Below, in pieces: positions 11,201 to 23,135 of a DNA stretch of 64,000 nucleotides; positions within the stretch are counted from its first letter, which is position 1; the number at the start of each line of letters is the position of its first letter. The DNA comes from Tribonema minus (Eukaryota > Sar > Xanthophyceae > Tribonematales > Tribonemataceae). The translations under genes and the position numbers were made by a program. The notes below the pieces were generated by a model. It saw only the letters and a list, made by a program, of their open reading frames with translations, was not told the origin of the DNA and made no database searches. The DNA is taken from positions 1 to 64,000 of the forward strand of contig JAFCMP010000073.1 in assembly GCA_017506865.1 (NCBI GenBank), written 5' to 3'.

Positions 11201-14200
11201 CTAATGCTTTGAAACATGCCAGCTCGCTGACCGCACCTGCATCACCTTGCCGCCGGCGCCACTCTTGAGAGGCATGCCCTCAGTCTTGGCAACCGCTTCC
11301 GCATCGTTCAAGTCTTCCTCTTCTTGATACCGCTTCTCGAGGGCCTCTGCCTGGGCCACCATGAGCCGCCACACGAGGACAGCGAGCATGAGGGGGACCG
11401 ACAGCATCAGGAGCCCCAGGAACAGGAGTCCGATGGAGTTGTTGAGGTCGTCGCACGCGGTCTGCACATTACAGCAGGTGGCAAAAAGTGCAGGTGAGTG
11501 GACCGAGTACACCAGCGCGCAGCCAATGTGTAAGCAAGTTGAGGAATCCCGTATTCTGCACACTTGAAGTTGTGCCACCCAGAATGCGTGCCCCAATTCC
11601 TCTCGTAAACAATTGCGGATTTGAGAGGTTCTGCACATGCGGGGTGTTCAACGATGTGGCAGCACGACACAATTTGCGGTGGTTGGTATCATATCTTAGG
11701 CATGGGCAGTCCGGGCTCATCAATGCATAGAGTGCCGGCGCCACCGCTATCGCGTATTATCTCCATTTTGCTGCCATTTTGAGGTCACTGCTCCGCTTTT
11801 AACGCATTCGTTATTCGTAAACGCCCCAATAAATTCCTACCCAGACTGGAGGGATGCAACTGCTACGTCCCTGTCGAGACTATCAGTACTGAACAAGGAA
11901 AGGCAGCGTGCCAGCTTCCTCGCTGTCAGGCATAATGTCTATCCTGCTGCGTTGTTGAGTGTCATGTATTACTTGCTGCAGCTTGGGCTGCATTTGCGCT
12001 CTGTTTGTAAAGATCAGAATTGCGCAGAGACGAAGGTGCTGGCGACGACACTGGTAATTTTGACGCCAAGCACTCATCAGTAATCGGCGAGCGAATCACT
12101 GGTACCGTACAGGCAGGGTAGACTATGCCATTGCTTGGCAGCGCGCTTGTCAGCAGCGCATGGCGCAGGACCAACACTTCTCCCCGTCTTGTGAAGGCAT
12201 CTTGAGGCAGGAATGCGCATGAGTCACCACAAGAAGCACGCGCTGCGCAGCCCTCATGTATGCTAACGCATTCTGAGCACCGCTATGGATTTGCTGGAGT
12301 CTACTCAGTTCCGCCTGGATTCCAAGCTGCAGCAGCTCAGGACGGCACGTACGTGCGCTGGTGTGTTCTTAAAAAAACAAGAAAGAACATAGTCGGACTG
12401 TGGGACAGGAGAGTACCGTAGGCGATGGCGATTAAGCCCCCACATGGTTTAGGGTAAGGGATGGTGGTTAAGGGAGGGGTTAAAGGCCATGCTACAGGCA
12501 CTAGGCAGAAAACAGACGCTAAGGCGAGGGGTACATGGAATAAGACCCCCCCCCCCCCATGTGTTAACATGCACACAGTGCCCATCATGCGTCACTCACA
12601 CCAAGTGAGACGCCCCAACACCATGTTTCATGCGGGAATGAGTTAGAAAAAATTATCCATTGTGTACCTCAAGTCTAGGCACCTTGGTACACCACAGGTC
12701 TGTGTCAAAGTTCAACCTTGTAACTTCACGTAATTGAACCGTTGAAGTTTGAACAACGTGTGTGTGTGTTTGTGTGTGTGTTGGTCAGAAAGACGTATAG
12801 CGAGAGGCACCATGGCGGTGGCAACGTTACTGCTCAAGAATACGCGGGCTTCTCGCACTGCATGTGTCACTGCTGTTCATCTGCTGCACCGGTCAACTTA
12901 CTGCCAAACCGCAGGAGAACATTCCAAGCACACCATGAGTGACAGCGTGCACAGACCGATCAGTTCTGGCAGGTCCTTTGCTGCTATTCAAATCTAGGCA
13001 TCGTCTGGCGTGAAAGCTTTGGTGCGTTGCATCTTTGGACCCCGGTTGAATGCCCATTACCCGGCGCATGAGACGCATCTCGTCACGCCGGAGAATCTAA
13101 GCCGGGGGGTACTAGACGGGCTTCCCTAGCATTATATGACGCGTTCGGCCCCAAAGTGCTGGACGGGGGGGGCTTAATCGCCATCGCCTACGGTAGTGTG
13201 CTGCCAGCCTGCACGCCAACAACAACTGTAACAGCCGATTCCGCAGTCCAGAAAACAGCACTGATTCTTTGGAGTAGTATGGTATTTGCGCTTGCACCCT
13301 GCAATGCAACAAATTAGGGTATTTTCCATCTATGCAGATCAGGGCATCCGCCTGTGTACTCACTTGGTGCACCGCGTCAACAAAGAGGCCGTTGATCGTC
13401 CTGCAGCTGAGGGCGGTCTGCGCCTCTCCCAGCACATTGAACAGTTGATAGCTCGCGTTGTGGAAGTTGGTGAGGAAGGTGGTCACCAAGGTTTCGCAAG
13501 TTGGCGAAGCCTGCGCACACAAGGCAGGAGCACGGTCTGGTTACTACATCTAGTGACTATGAAATGTGGCAGAATGCAAGAAATAGTCTTGTCGCGGATG
13601 TCCATATAAACAAACATTTGAGGCGTGCGCGCACGCGCGCGTGTCATGTGTGCGCACACGTGTGTGCATGCGTGGACTCCAACATGAGTGTCGAGTGTAG
13701 GGCTAGTTTTGTTCTGCAGGGGTACCGTACCAGAAGCTTCCAGAACTTGCCAGACCTTGCTGGAGAAACCCCTAAGAATGGACCGCCGGTCCTACCCCTA
13801 GGGTATGCACTGAGCTCTGGACCATATCATAGTTCAACAATCAATGTTAGAACAATGCAGGCATGCTCAGTTGGGACACCACTCACCTGAAAGCGTTGGT
13901 ATTTGATGACCATGGTGGCCCAAAGCATTGGCCATGCATCATACTTCGAAGTCTTGTGTTGTGCACGGCGTCATGGTGCGCGGAGATGTCTGTGCTTGGT
14001 GGTTGCTATCAACCACATGACTGTTACATTTGCTGTAGGTGATAGTAACTCTTGTAAGCCCAGCACCTTTGGGCTGGTGAAGCCGCTCAGCCTCCTCTGC
14101 TGCCGCGACAGTACACATGGGTGTATTGTACCCTATTGTCATTTCAGTACATCAATCGAGCATATCCACCAGACTACATACATACCCGCTGCGCCAGCGT

Positions 14201-17200
14201 CTCCAGCTGTGCAGCCTTGGGCGCCAGACTTGTAGCTGCCTGCAGCATTGCCTCCTGTGCAACCTCGAGTGCCGTGTAAACCGCGTTGTCGCCCGTGCAT
14301 GTCTGCAAGGGCAACACAACATTGCACTTGATATAAGTATTTCGAAATAGTTCAGTTGGACAGACACGACAGGCAGACCCTGAGCGCGACAGCTACTGCA
14401 CTGTGCTGTGTGGATTGCATCTGCAGCATAAGTCTGAATTGGACGTAGGGTCAGCTTTGGTCAGCTGGCATGCGCATCTCAGGTGAATCAGAGCTCCATG
14501 TGCTGTTGTGACTTCCGGCATGGGCTATCTGGACAGAGTCGACGGAGTATTCCAGTGCATCGAGAAGCAGAAACAGGTTTTACCAACGGTGCCACAATCC
14601 TATGCAGCAGGACACTGGACGCAACAGCTTACCATGTAGAAGGTGACCAGAGGGTTGTCTTTCACCATGACGAGGACATTCGCGTTGGGGTTCTGCAGCA
14701 AGCAAGAAGAACAGCACGAGGTAATGTTGAGTCGTGACCATAGGCAAACAAGCGCAGCTGACCACCCATTGGCAGAATAACTAGCTCTCATGAGCATCGA
14801 ACGATGAGCTGTTTGCCAATGCCATCATGGTGGCAGGCGGTACTGCATGCACAACAGGTCGATGGGCATGATTTCATAAATAGGAAAAAGCCACAATGAC
14901 TGAACTTCAAGTTGAAGTACCTGACAGAAGTCGCCGTCGAGCATGGCACCTGCTGAAGCAGCAGCCAGCACGCCCCAGCTCCCCACTGCGATGAACATGG
15001 CCAGGGGCACCACAACGCACGTGACGCAGCACTTGGTGCGCTTGCTCATGTCGCTTGTTCTCCCACCTGCAGCTCGCAAGGTGGAGGGAGAGTCGCATAT
15101 AGGTCAGGTTTGGGCGCAACTGTTTGGACCATCGATCGAGTTCATGTTCCTTGCGCATTAAAGGCGTGTGCAAGTCAAGCCGCATGCCACAACAGCCATT
15201 CAACCCCTTTGAACTTGAACTGTGACATTCAGCATCGCAGGGCACCCTGAAGCACCAGATTCCGCAGGCAGTCCCTGGGAGTGAATCGAACAGTGACATC
15301 AGCACAGTATGGTACCGTTGCAATCACCTCTCATCTCAGGGGAGGCTTGTAAGTGAACGCTCTGCGACGCGCAGTAATGCATGCCTTACTGTCACACAGT
15401 ACACTCTGCCAACTTTGACAATGTTGCTGGTGCTGTCAGTGATGCACCTGTGATGGTGGTCTCAGGATCCCTGCTGCTTTTGCTGCTACGCATTGGTGAC
15501 ACCAATGGGGGGAGGGTGCAAGGACTAGGGCCTGGGCTGCATATGCACTGAGCCAACCCTTCATGTCTTTGAGCCTGTTTAGTCATGTGGTGGACATGTC
15601 CAGCTCACTCCGGCACCTAAACAAGGGTCGCCAGATACGCTATGATGTACATCAAGGTACTTCGCTGTACACGTTTCTCAGAGTAGGTAGTCACCGCTCA
15701 TCAATGTGGCATTTGAAGTCACTTAGGCCATTCGCCAGGACGTGAAACCCTAGCAGTGAACGCGCTCCGCAGCTGACCTGATTTGACCACCAGGTAGCCA
15801 AGGGCCGCAAACGCCAGCAGACACGCAAGATCAAATGTGAAGATCACAATGACCAGATTCCGCCGCCACACTACCGTGTTGTCCACTTGCTGATTCACGT
15901 GAAGCAGCTGCGGAAAGGCGGGGCACGCATGCACAAGTCGGCATGTCAGTACCAGCATCTGGGATCTTAGTATTTGGACCAGCAACGAGCTATGAGGTAA
16001 GCATTGGACTGCTTTGTGTCTGCACAAACACCCCAGATCAACCTGATGCTCTTGAAATGCTGCTCATGAGCAGCTGTAACTGGACTTGGAAGCACCTGGC
16101 ATGTGCATTGTAAGATGATTGGTGAAACAGCGCGGCCTGGCTTCATGCATGCCTTGTGAAGCAGGCAGCAAGCTCCGATGCTTCAGGGGCAAGCCCCAGC
16201 GCAGGCAACACCTACTTCAACTTCAACAGCTACACCTTTCCGCTTTGTTCCTTTCTTGCTCCGTATCAGGTTCCTCTGGTTTTTTACATCTGATCAAAAT
16301 CAACTCAAAACATATGCAACACATATGATGTGTGACACGCACATATTATGAGCAGTACTCAGACCGTGGCTTGCGCACGCTGAGGAACAACGCTCCGCAA
16401 AGTGTCACACTAAACCGGCCTGTCCTATGCGCACATACCTTGGTTGAGATGTCCTGTAGAGCGGTCGACTGCTGCACCTGCAACAGCCTGGCGATGATAT
16501 CCTCCAGTTGCGTGCGCAGGTCTGTCAAGTGCTGTACGTCCACCTGAGCAAAAACGCACTGCTGCGCATTTTCCAGCAAATTGTCGATAGTATCAATGAT
16601 TGTAGTCGCTGTCCCGAAAGCTGCATCAAAACAGACATGAACAGACGGGGGACGCGTCAGAGCTCTAATCCTGCTGCAACTCACTTGTTTCACCTTAGGG
16701 CTCATCAGCATTATGGTTCCTGTCACGATTCAACTAGATGACGAACACACAAACTTCATGTGTGACAATACAGACTTGTCTTGGCACCAGCGGCAGGCCG
16801 GCAGTGGCAGTGACAACTGTTGTTGCTGCCTGTGACGCTGCATGGTGTCGTAAGCAAGGGAAGAAACAAGAGTTGAAGTTTGCATGAGGGGAATCAGGGC
16901 TGAGGATTGGGGCTAGGGTTAGGGTTCAGGTGAGCGCTGACGCGTTGACACAATCAATCATCTGCTGCTGCACCCACACACACGTGTGTTTGCACCATTG
17001 GTGGTTGTATGTGCACGTGCAGCCAATAGCATATTGTTCAATATGTCTGCAATACAATGCAAAAACGGTGCCACCCGGTAGTGCTGCAAGACACGCAAAA
17101 GACCATGTTGCCAGCCTTAAAAACTGGCTCAAGTAGAACTGACTCCAACTGGCTTGTCATCGTAACATGCGCACTGAATTTGAAATATCAGCTGTGCATG

Positions 17201-20200
17201 GCCAGCGAGGTCACCGTGGGTGACTGAAAGCGCTTGTGTATTCCTTTATGTTTGAGTACTGCCATTTATCAATTGATTTAACAATAACAAAAGTGCTGTC
17301 ATGGTGGTTGAGTATCGATAACGCACCGTTGTACGCCAGATTCTGCACCCCTGTGACTATGCCTGCTGCCTCCACCATGATGTCACTGGCATCGTTCACC
17401 TGCAGTCACAAGCATTGCACGAACGGCTTCGTCGTGAGTGCAGCACTCACATGTACCTCAAACTACCGAAGGCGCACTTCATCCTATGCAAGCAAGTCTT
17501 CCACTTCGAAGTACATGTATCTTGTGACATTTGTTTCAAGTGCCTCAATGCGCATTTACAAACACTTCTGAACGACAACGCCAAATGGCATCTCCCGCCC
17601 CCATTACGTCCTCCTCCATCTGTTCCACCCCTTTTGGACTCTGCCATGTGTGCCATAACACGCGAAGAGTACGCTGATGTGGAGCGCTTCCAAGAGAGCT
17701 GAGCGTATGCGCGCCAGTGCTATGCCCTTTGAAGCTAGAGGATGGCTGCTTCGGGCACCGACATCCTGCTTGGACAAGTCCATAGTCCATAGCAACAGCC
17801 GCGAGAACCACAACTACTTCAAAACACCACATGGCGCATACAAAGCAGGACATGCACACATTACTAGCGTTAACCAGCAGCAGCAGTCGCAAGCACTAAT
17901 CCCGTATACTTGCTCTGCGTCAGCTCATCACATAGCCAGTAAACCCACTCCAAAATGCGATTCAGGGTGTAAAAGTTCACACAGACAACAGCATGCACTC
18001 GAAATGCCGAAGAATGATTCATCGTAGTGTAGTGGAGAAACGAGCCTTCTTGCAGTTGAGGACAAGCACCTAGTAGAAGTGTTGTGATGGCCTTTATGCC
18101 CCGAAGCGGCACGCGCCACAGCATTCGCATAAGACACTCGTTGAGCACTCCAATTTTACATAGGGTACGCATGAAAGCCTTACCAAACCCCAACCCTCAC
18201 CCCCTGACCCAAATCTAACTTAACCCTCACCGTAGCCCTAACCATAACCCAATCCCACACTCTAATGTTAACAATCACGGCGCCTTTGAGATTAAATGCG
18301 CAGGTACAGCACCTGGTACATGCACCCTTACAATGGTATGAGCAGCTGCCATGCCATGCATGGTGCTGCCATCTGCCAAAACGCTGGTGTACACGAGGAG
18401 TAGCTCGTAAATCAGACTGAGCATTGCTACAGCGTAACATACCACAACAACAGACCACACTTATGTACGGCTGTGGCAACACTTCCAACAGCACTGACAT
18501 ACGTATTAGCAGAAGTCAACAAACTACACAAACAAGAGCACATCACCAGAACACGCTGGTCTTGCGTGCACACATAGACCTCTCAGGGCAAACGGGAGGT
18601 TTAGTACCACAGTATAAGAGGGGAGACCTTGTACGAGAGAGGGGTTTTATACCCCGTGCTTTACGGTAGGTACATGGCAGTGTAACGAGCAGCCCACATC
18701 CCCCTTGCCTGCTGTTGCACTCAAACAGCAACATTTAGAACTGATAAATGTCTAATGGAGATTCCCATGTGCCAGTGCTCAGTATCATCACTATCAGCGG
18801 TGTATACATATAATATTCGTCAACACATGCGCATACTGTGAAGCATACATACCTGCGAATTTAGGTCGATGAACCCGCCCAAACTGACCCCCGCCCCCGC
18901 CGCCGCGATGAGCCACAGTACCCAGAAGCATATCTTTGCGCCATTACCCCCCGGCTCCTTGCGCTTCGCCTTCCTGCAACAGCACGCTGCGTGGCGCATG
19001 CAGTCCAAGCGCATAGGGAAAGGTGGGTTGGTCACCTGCTCACATCACATGAGCAAGTGCTGCACGATGCCCCCTTGGCATGATGTGTAAAAAGTGGAAT
19101 GATTCACCATGTAGCACTTCTACTGTACTTGGCATGCTGCGGGCCGGCCATATTATCGTGGACAAGCGTGCAAAGCCAAACCTGCAGTGCAAGTGCAGTA
19201 TGAAAGGCACGTAAAAGTTACAATTGCAAGTGTACCTCTGTTGAGCCATGGCACGTGACACTCACGTCCTGTGAGAATTGTTGATGATGAACATCAAGGA
19301 AGGTCTCCGCCATGTGGTACAAACCATAAATGCCTTATAAATTGTCTCAATTACTCACCTTTCCGCCCCACAAGGCAGTAGATAAGTGGCGTCAGGAAGC
19401 ACATCAGCACGCCGATCAACAGCATCAGACAAACCCTGCACGCGCACACATTCAGCGCACGAGCATGTGATGAGCATACATCATCTACTGTCAAACGTGA
19501 GCACTCGCGGCATGTGAAAGCAGAATCAATCGTCGAGATTTGGTCATGCGTACAGGCCAGTTGCAGGTGAGCTGCGGGATGACGTAGTGAGGGCGGGCAT
19601 TGGCACATGGCCAAATGGAATGCAGGCATCACAAGGTCACGGCAGTCACCAGTCACAACCATGCATGCATGAACAACGGAATCTGCTTTGTGAACGATGG
19701 GCATGTGGCCTCAAGCTTCCAGTGTAAAGGTTCCAGTTGAGACGAACCTCAGGGAGCTGGCCATGTACAAGGGTACAAGCTTCATCACAGGTTAATTGCA
19801 CTCCCTCTTAACCTTTGGTCTGAAAACTTCCAAGACAGTGACTGCGATGCAATGTAGGTAGCGACTCTCATGTATGCACTTTGCATGGTGCACAAGTCAT
19901 TCTATGTATGCGCTTTGGATGATGCACAAGCCAGAAGTGTCCAGACACAGATGAGAGTGGGTTGCCAGCGCAAATAAGGCAAGCCAAGTGTGCATCTACC
20001 TCAGCAGAGCAGACAGAATCATCAGCAAGGGATGGCCGCCCAGGTGAAAGTGTGTGAGCAAGGTGCCGCATTCCATCGCTCACCCCCAAATGATGCCATC
20101 TGTGTAGTCCTTGTTGCTGGGATCAAACTGGTTTTCGCGTATGCCACTGAATCCATCGTGATTGATTTCAGCCACTGAGTTGGGACTATACACTGGCGCC

Positions 20201-20239
20201 TGATAATCGTCCACTGGCACCACTTGCGCTGATTCCCAC
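11201..20239 (-). CDS. TTYH: Tweety-family (TTYH-like) five-helix membrane protein, 12 exons seen
   Basis: Exons, 5' to 3' on the minus strand: 20239-20084, 19435-19359, 18986-18849 (or 18853), 18426-18332, 17399-17327, 16620-16439, 15907-15778, 15066-14921, 14692-14633, 14302-14186, 13510-13364, 11461-11201 (stop TAG). All internal phases agree. The protein of about 490 aa has an extracellular N-terminus with FDPSNKDY before helix 1, a Cys/Arg/Lys-rich cytosolic loop (ACCCRKAKRK), helix 2, an extracellular loop, helix 3 (NLVIVIFTFDLACLLAFAAL), the loop KRTKCC, helix 4, DFCQNPNANVL, a long helical loop, LSCRTINGLF and CDDLNNSIGLLFLGL in helix 5, then an acidic-basic tail. Order and Cys positions match TTYH proteins (DFCxxP, DCRxLxxxY), proposed anion channels or lipid-handling proteins; Prominin, a related family, is the alternative. 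The first exon (start, signal peptide) was not found. Exon 3/4 boundaries are the least certain. Confidence 0.8.
12414..13195. mobile_element. MITE, 782 bp, 28 bp perfect terminal inverted repeats
   Basis: Bases 12414-12441 (starting TACCGTAGGCGATGGCGATT) are the exact reverse complement of 13168-13195. The outermost TA on each side is the simplest target-site duplication, which points to a Tc1/mariner-like non-autonomous element. The interior has a C-run and a TTAGGG-like GGTTTAGGGTAAGGG, and no transposase frame. It lies in the last intron of the Tweety-like gene (11462-13363). Confidence 0.8.
16912..16929 (+). repeat. interstitial telomere-like block
   Basis: CTAGGGTTAGGGTTCAGG lies in an intron of the Tweety-like gene and contains two exact TTAGGG-type units. 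Confidence 0.7.
17505..17755 (-). repeat. R1 dispersed repeat, copy b
   Basis: This copy is reversed and the longest. Read on the minus strand it begins with CTCTAGCTTCAAAGGGCATA, continues through a CGCATACGCTCAGCTCTC block, CACACATGGCAGAGTCC, GGGGCGGGAGATGCCATTTGG, and ends AATGCGCATTGAGGCACTTG. It aligns with copy e over almost its full length. It lies in an intron of the Tweety-like gene. Confidence 0.75.
18186..18252. repeat. degenerate CCCTAA-like tract in an intron
   Basis: About 65 bases of variant units (CCCCAACCCTCACCCC, AACTTAACCCTCACCG, TAGCCCTAACCATAACCC) resemble a decayed telomere array. It lies in an intron of the Tweety-like gene. Confidence 0.55.
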
Positions 20240-21839
20240 CTGCGCACAAGAAGCGCGCGTAGGGGGGGGGGGGGAGGGAGAAGGGGCGTTGAACAAGTGA
20301 GGGGGGCTGTTGTGTCTGCATTAAAGACAGGTTCTGGGATCCTCCTTCCTGCCAGTCACCGGGTGCTTGAGGGCTTCGCACAACCAAATTGCTCAGGGGG
20401 CCTTGCAAGAGAGCGACATGGCATAGCCTCTACACATAGCATACTGTATGCTGCAGCCTGTAGCACACTCTATACCTACCCTACATGTAAGTTTACACCA
20501 CACATACCGTTTGAGCGGGGCAGGATGAATACGCAAGCATTCCGGCAACGTGGCTGCAAATAAGGATGCAGCTCGCTCGCCGACGCAGCAACAATCACCG
20601 ACTCGGAGATCCTCTTTGAAAGGCGGGTTGGTATATGAAGTATACGGGAGCAACAACAGGCAAACACATACCCTCCACTTTGGTCCTACATGCTGCACTA
20701 TACATCCAGCAGAAGTTGAAGCATCATCCATTTGAGGGGGTAGCAGTTCGTGCTTTTTGCTCTCGGTTGAGACGCCTGCACATTCGACCTTGCCTGTTTG
20801 AAATCGAGCAGGCAACGAAAGAGACCTACCATGGCAGCAGTTATACCTGCTACGAGAGTACTTCAGCTCCACCGGCACATCAAAACCAGCAGAGATGTGC
20901 CGAAACAGAGCACACGCTTGCATAACACACGACTGTGCTCTTCGTCGAGAACACTGGGAACTGAACGAAGTGGCAGAGCCGACTCGGCGCACCGGGCCCA
21001 GTCTCTGTGTGAACAGATCTGCAAATTGAGTGAAATGAAATGGGAAAGTGATATTGGATTTCTGCACGCACCATTGTGCGGGTGCCGCTGAAGACGTGGC
21101 CATGACTAGCTGCGCCGCTCCTGCTGCAATTCTCTGAGGTGCACTCCAACGTCCTGTTCGCTATATAGTCGTTGCGGGGGATTTTCTCCGCGAACCTTTG
21201 GTTGGTACTTCAAGGTTGGAGTTGAACAAGATTTGATCGCCAGCTGGAAGGAAAGCGCAAGCGCGCGCAGCGTGGCGATGCAAGGCAATGCCACAGTACA
21301 ACATGGCCTATGAGGTCATGCAAATGCAGTTCTGCGCTCTACCCCGATTGCCTTGCATCCTTGGGCCTCAAGCTCTACAGGACTGACCTTGTGCATCGCT
21401 GTCTGCGATGCACTGCGTGAAAACGCTGCTGAATTAGTATCAGATTCTGCTGGAGCATGCCACCGCTATGTGCGTGTGCACGCAGCCTCAAAGTGTTGAC
21501 AATGCTGGCTTCAACCACAACTTGTTTGATTCATGCATCATTGGCGACTTCAAGTTTTCTGGACGTTGACATCGTATGCCTAGAAAAGTGTTGTATTACC
21601 GTCTTGATACTGACCGAAAAAGCCGTGTGGCATTAAACAGGGGGGCGTCACCGCAATTTGAGAAGGCCAGTTAGAAGGGTGGCCGATATTTTGAAACAGG
21701 CTGAAAACGCATCCTCAGGCATCATCAGATAGCATACAGGTCTGATGTACTTGTTCCTGTGAAGTTGTGAAGATGAGCGCGTGTAGTACACATCAGCCGA
21801 ACATTCCATTTTGCATCACTGCTCTGATGTACTTTGCAC
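20240..21839. other. 5' side of the Tweety-like gene; first exon not found
   Basis: The missing first exon and promoter of the Tweety-like gene should lie here or a little further right. A 236-codon minus frame (20393-21103) is open but has Cys/Ser-rich composition and no signal peptide or family match, and I do not call it a gene. A G12 run at about 20261-20273 is the only simple repeat. Confidence 0.35.
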
Positions 21840-22418
21840 GTCCCACCGCAGACAATGATGCTGCCGCAGCGGCTGGGTCTTGGCGACACGTCCGTGCTAC
21901 CAGTCATGTTCAACATCGTGCGCACAGCCCTGCGCCTGAGCCAGGTTCCTCCGACAGCCTTGACGTCGACCAGCAGCTGCTGCAAACGCGAAAGCGTCGC
22001 CTGCAGGCACAGTCTGACGGCACCATCGCTGCTGTAGACAGTGTTGCTGCAACAGTGACAGCGCGCCAGACTCTGCACACACATTTGACAACTCCGACGG
22101 CACCTTCCAGATGACGTACACCGGCACTGACACGACACTGCTGAATTTGACGGGTGGCAAAGGTCTCAGAGCGGCAGCACGGCTCTGATCATTGGCGCGG
22201 TTGGGGGCGCTGTGGTGGCCTGATAGCATTTGCGATATCATGTGACAGTGTTTTGTTGCGTGCGGCGAGCCAAGCGCCGGTCGCGGGTCCACGCGGTTGA
22301 TCCCCAGACTGTGTCGCTCGTGGGAGGCCCTATGGCGGCCGCGACGGCGGCGGTGGCGGTGGCGTCGGCGGGCGGGTCTGGTGTGCCTCAGCCGGCAGTG
22401 CTCGTCGCGCAGGCTTAG
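21840..22418 (+). pseudogene. decayed type I membrane protein gene (tentative)
   Basis: Consecutive pieces in different plus frames look like parts of one extracellular-domain protein: VLPVMFNIVRTALRLSQVPP at about 21890-21955, RKRRLQAQSDGTIAAVDSVA at about 21990-22050, FDNSDGTFQMTYTGTDTTLL at about 22084-22145, then a helix STALIIGAVGGAVVA at about 22175-22225 and a basic tail FCCVRRAKRRSRV at about 22252-22290 ending in TAG at 22416. The order (sheet-rich repeat, DGTF segment, glycine-rich membrane helix, basic tail) is that of many large algal surface proteins. At least three frame changes and a TGA-TAG pair after the helix separate the pieces with no intron-sized gaps, so I read it as a broken host gene. 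A set of very short introns is the alternative. Confidence 0.35.
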
Positions 22419-22999
22419 CCCGCGATGTCATGGTGATGTCTCAAAGATATCGTTTGCTAGGTGGTGTGGAGCTGGTGGGTGTTGAGTAATGTTGTTAGAT
22501 TTTTGGTAGAGTTGTTGAATGGTAAGTGAAGTCATCGGGTGGTGCGTGCCTCTGTGAATTTTGAGCTGCGGTGACGCGTTTGCTCACGCGGCACCACTGC
22601 GCCGAGGCGTGGTCAATGCCGTAGCGCTGACAAACCTCGATGAACGACTGCATACTTATGCTTTGCGGATGGAACCAATCGAGTTTGAATTCTCATTTGC
22701 TCTAAAGCTCACAAAGCAACAAGTGCGCAACACTGCAAGCAATAGTGGCAGGTGCGCCTAGCCACAAATTACCTCTGAACTTCTTGAAGTATCTGATGAG
22801 TCATGATGCTGTTTGGGCGCTGAAGTTTCCTGTTCCTTGTTCCTTCCATGATGTTAGTACAGCCCATTACAACACAAAAAAAACGCTAAACAGACTCTAT
22901 ACTCCGGTCACTAAAGTCCATATTGCTACTAACCTGCCACTTTTGGCAATCGGATCATATGGCAGCATCAACATCGGGGCGCATGCTGGGACGGAAGCT
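22419..22999. other. intergenic, nothing recognised
   Basis: No coding stretch or repeat that I can support between the decayed gene and the R1 copy next to the LINE. Confidence 0.4.
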
Positions 23000-23135
23000 G
23001 CTGCAACATGTTGGCGGAGCCCAAAACGGGTGGACAGATAGACAAGGACGTAGTGGGGGGGGGGCAAGTACTATTTGGGCAAATGTAAATAAAAGTTTGT
23101 CAATGCTAAGTGAGACACTTCAAGTTGTCACAAGG
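23000..23135 (+). repeat. R1 dispersed repeat, copy c, next to the LINE 3' end
   Basis: GGGTGGACAGATAGACAAGGACGTAGTGGGG, a poly-G run, ATTTGGGCAAATGTAAATAAAAG and the terminal GTGAGACACTTCAAGTTGTC match the second half of copies b and e. It ends about 80 bases beyond the LINE stop codon, so the LINE 3' end and this repeat nearly touch. Confidence 0.65.

Noticed and set aside
18320-18510. Reading the Tweety-like exon from a CCWKCCHSRT frame through an in-frame TAA, as evidence for a reassigned stop codon
   Set aside because: A shorter exon (18332-18426) with a good acceptor and matching phase avoids the stop and fits the family better, so this is not independent evidence.
20393-21103. 236-codon minus frame upstream of the Tweety-like gene
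   Set aside because: Cys/Ser-rich, no family motif, no signal peptide, and no splice phase linking it to the exon at 20084-20239.
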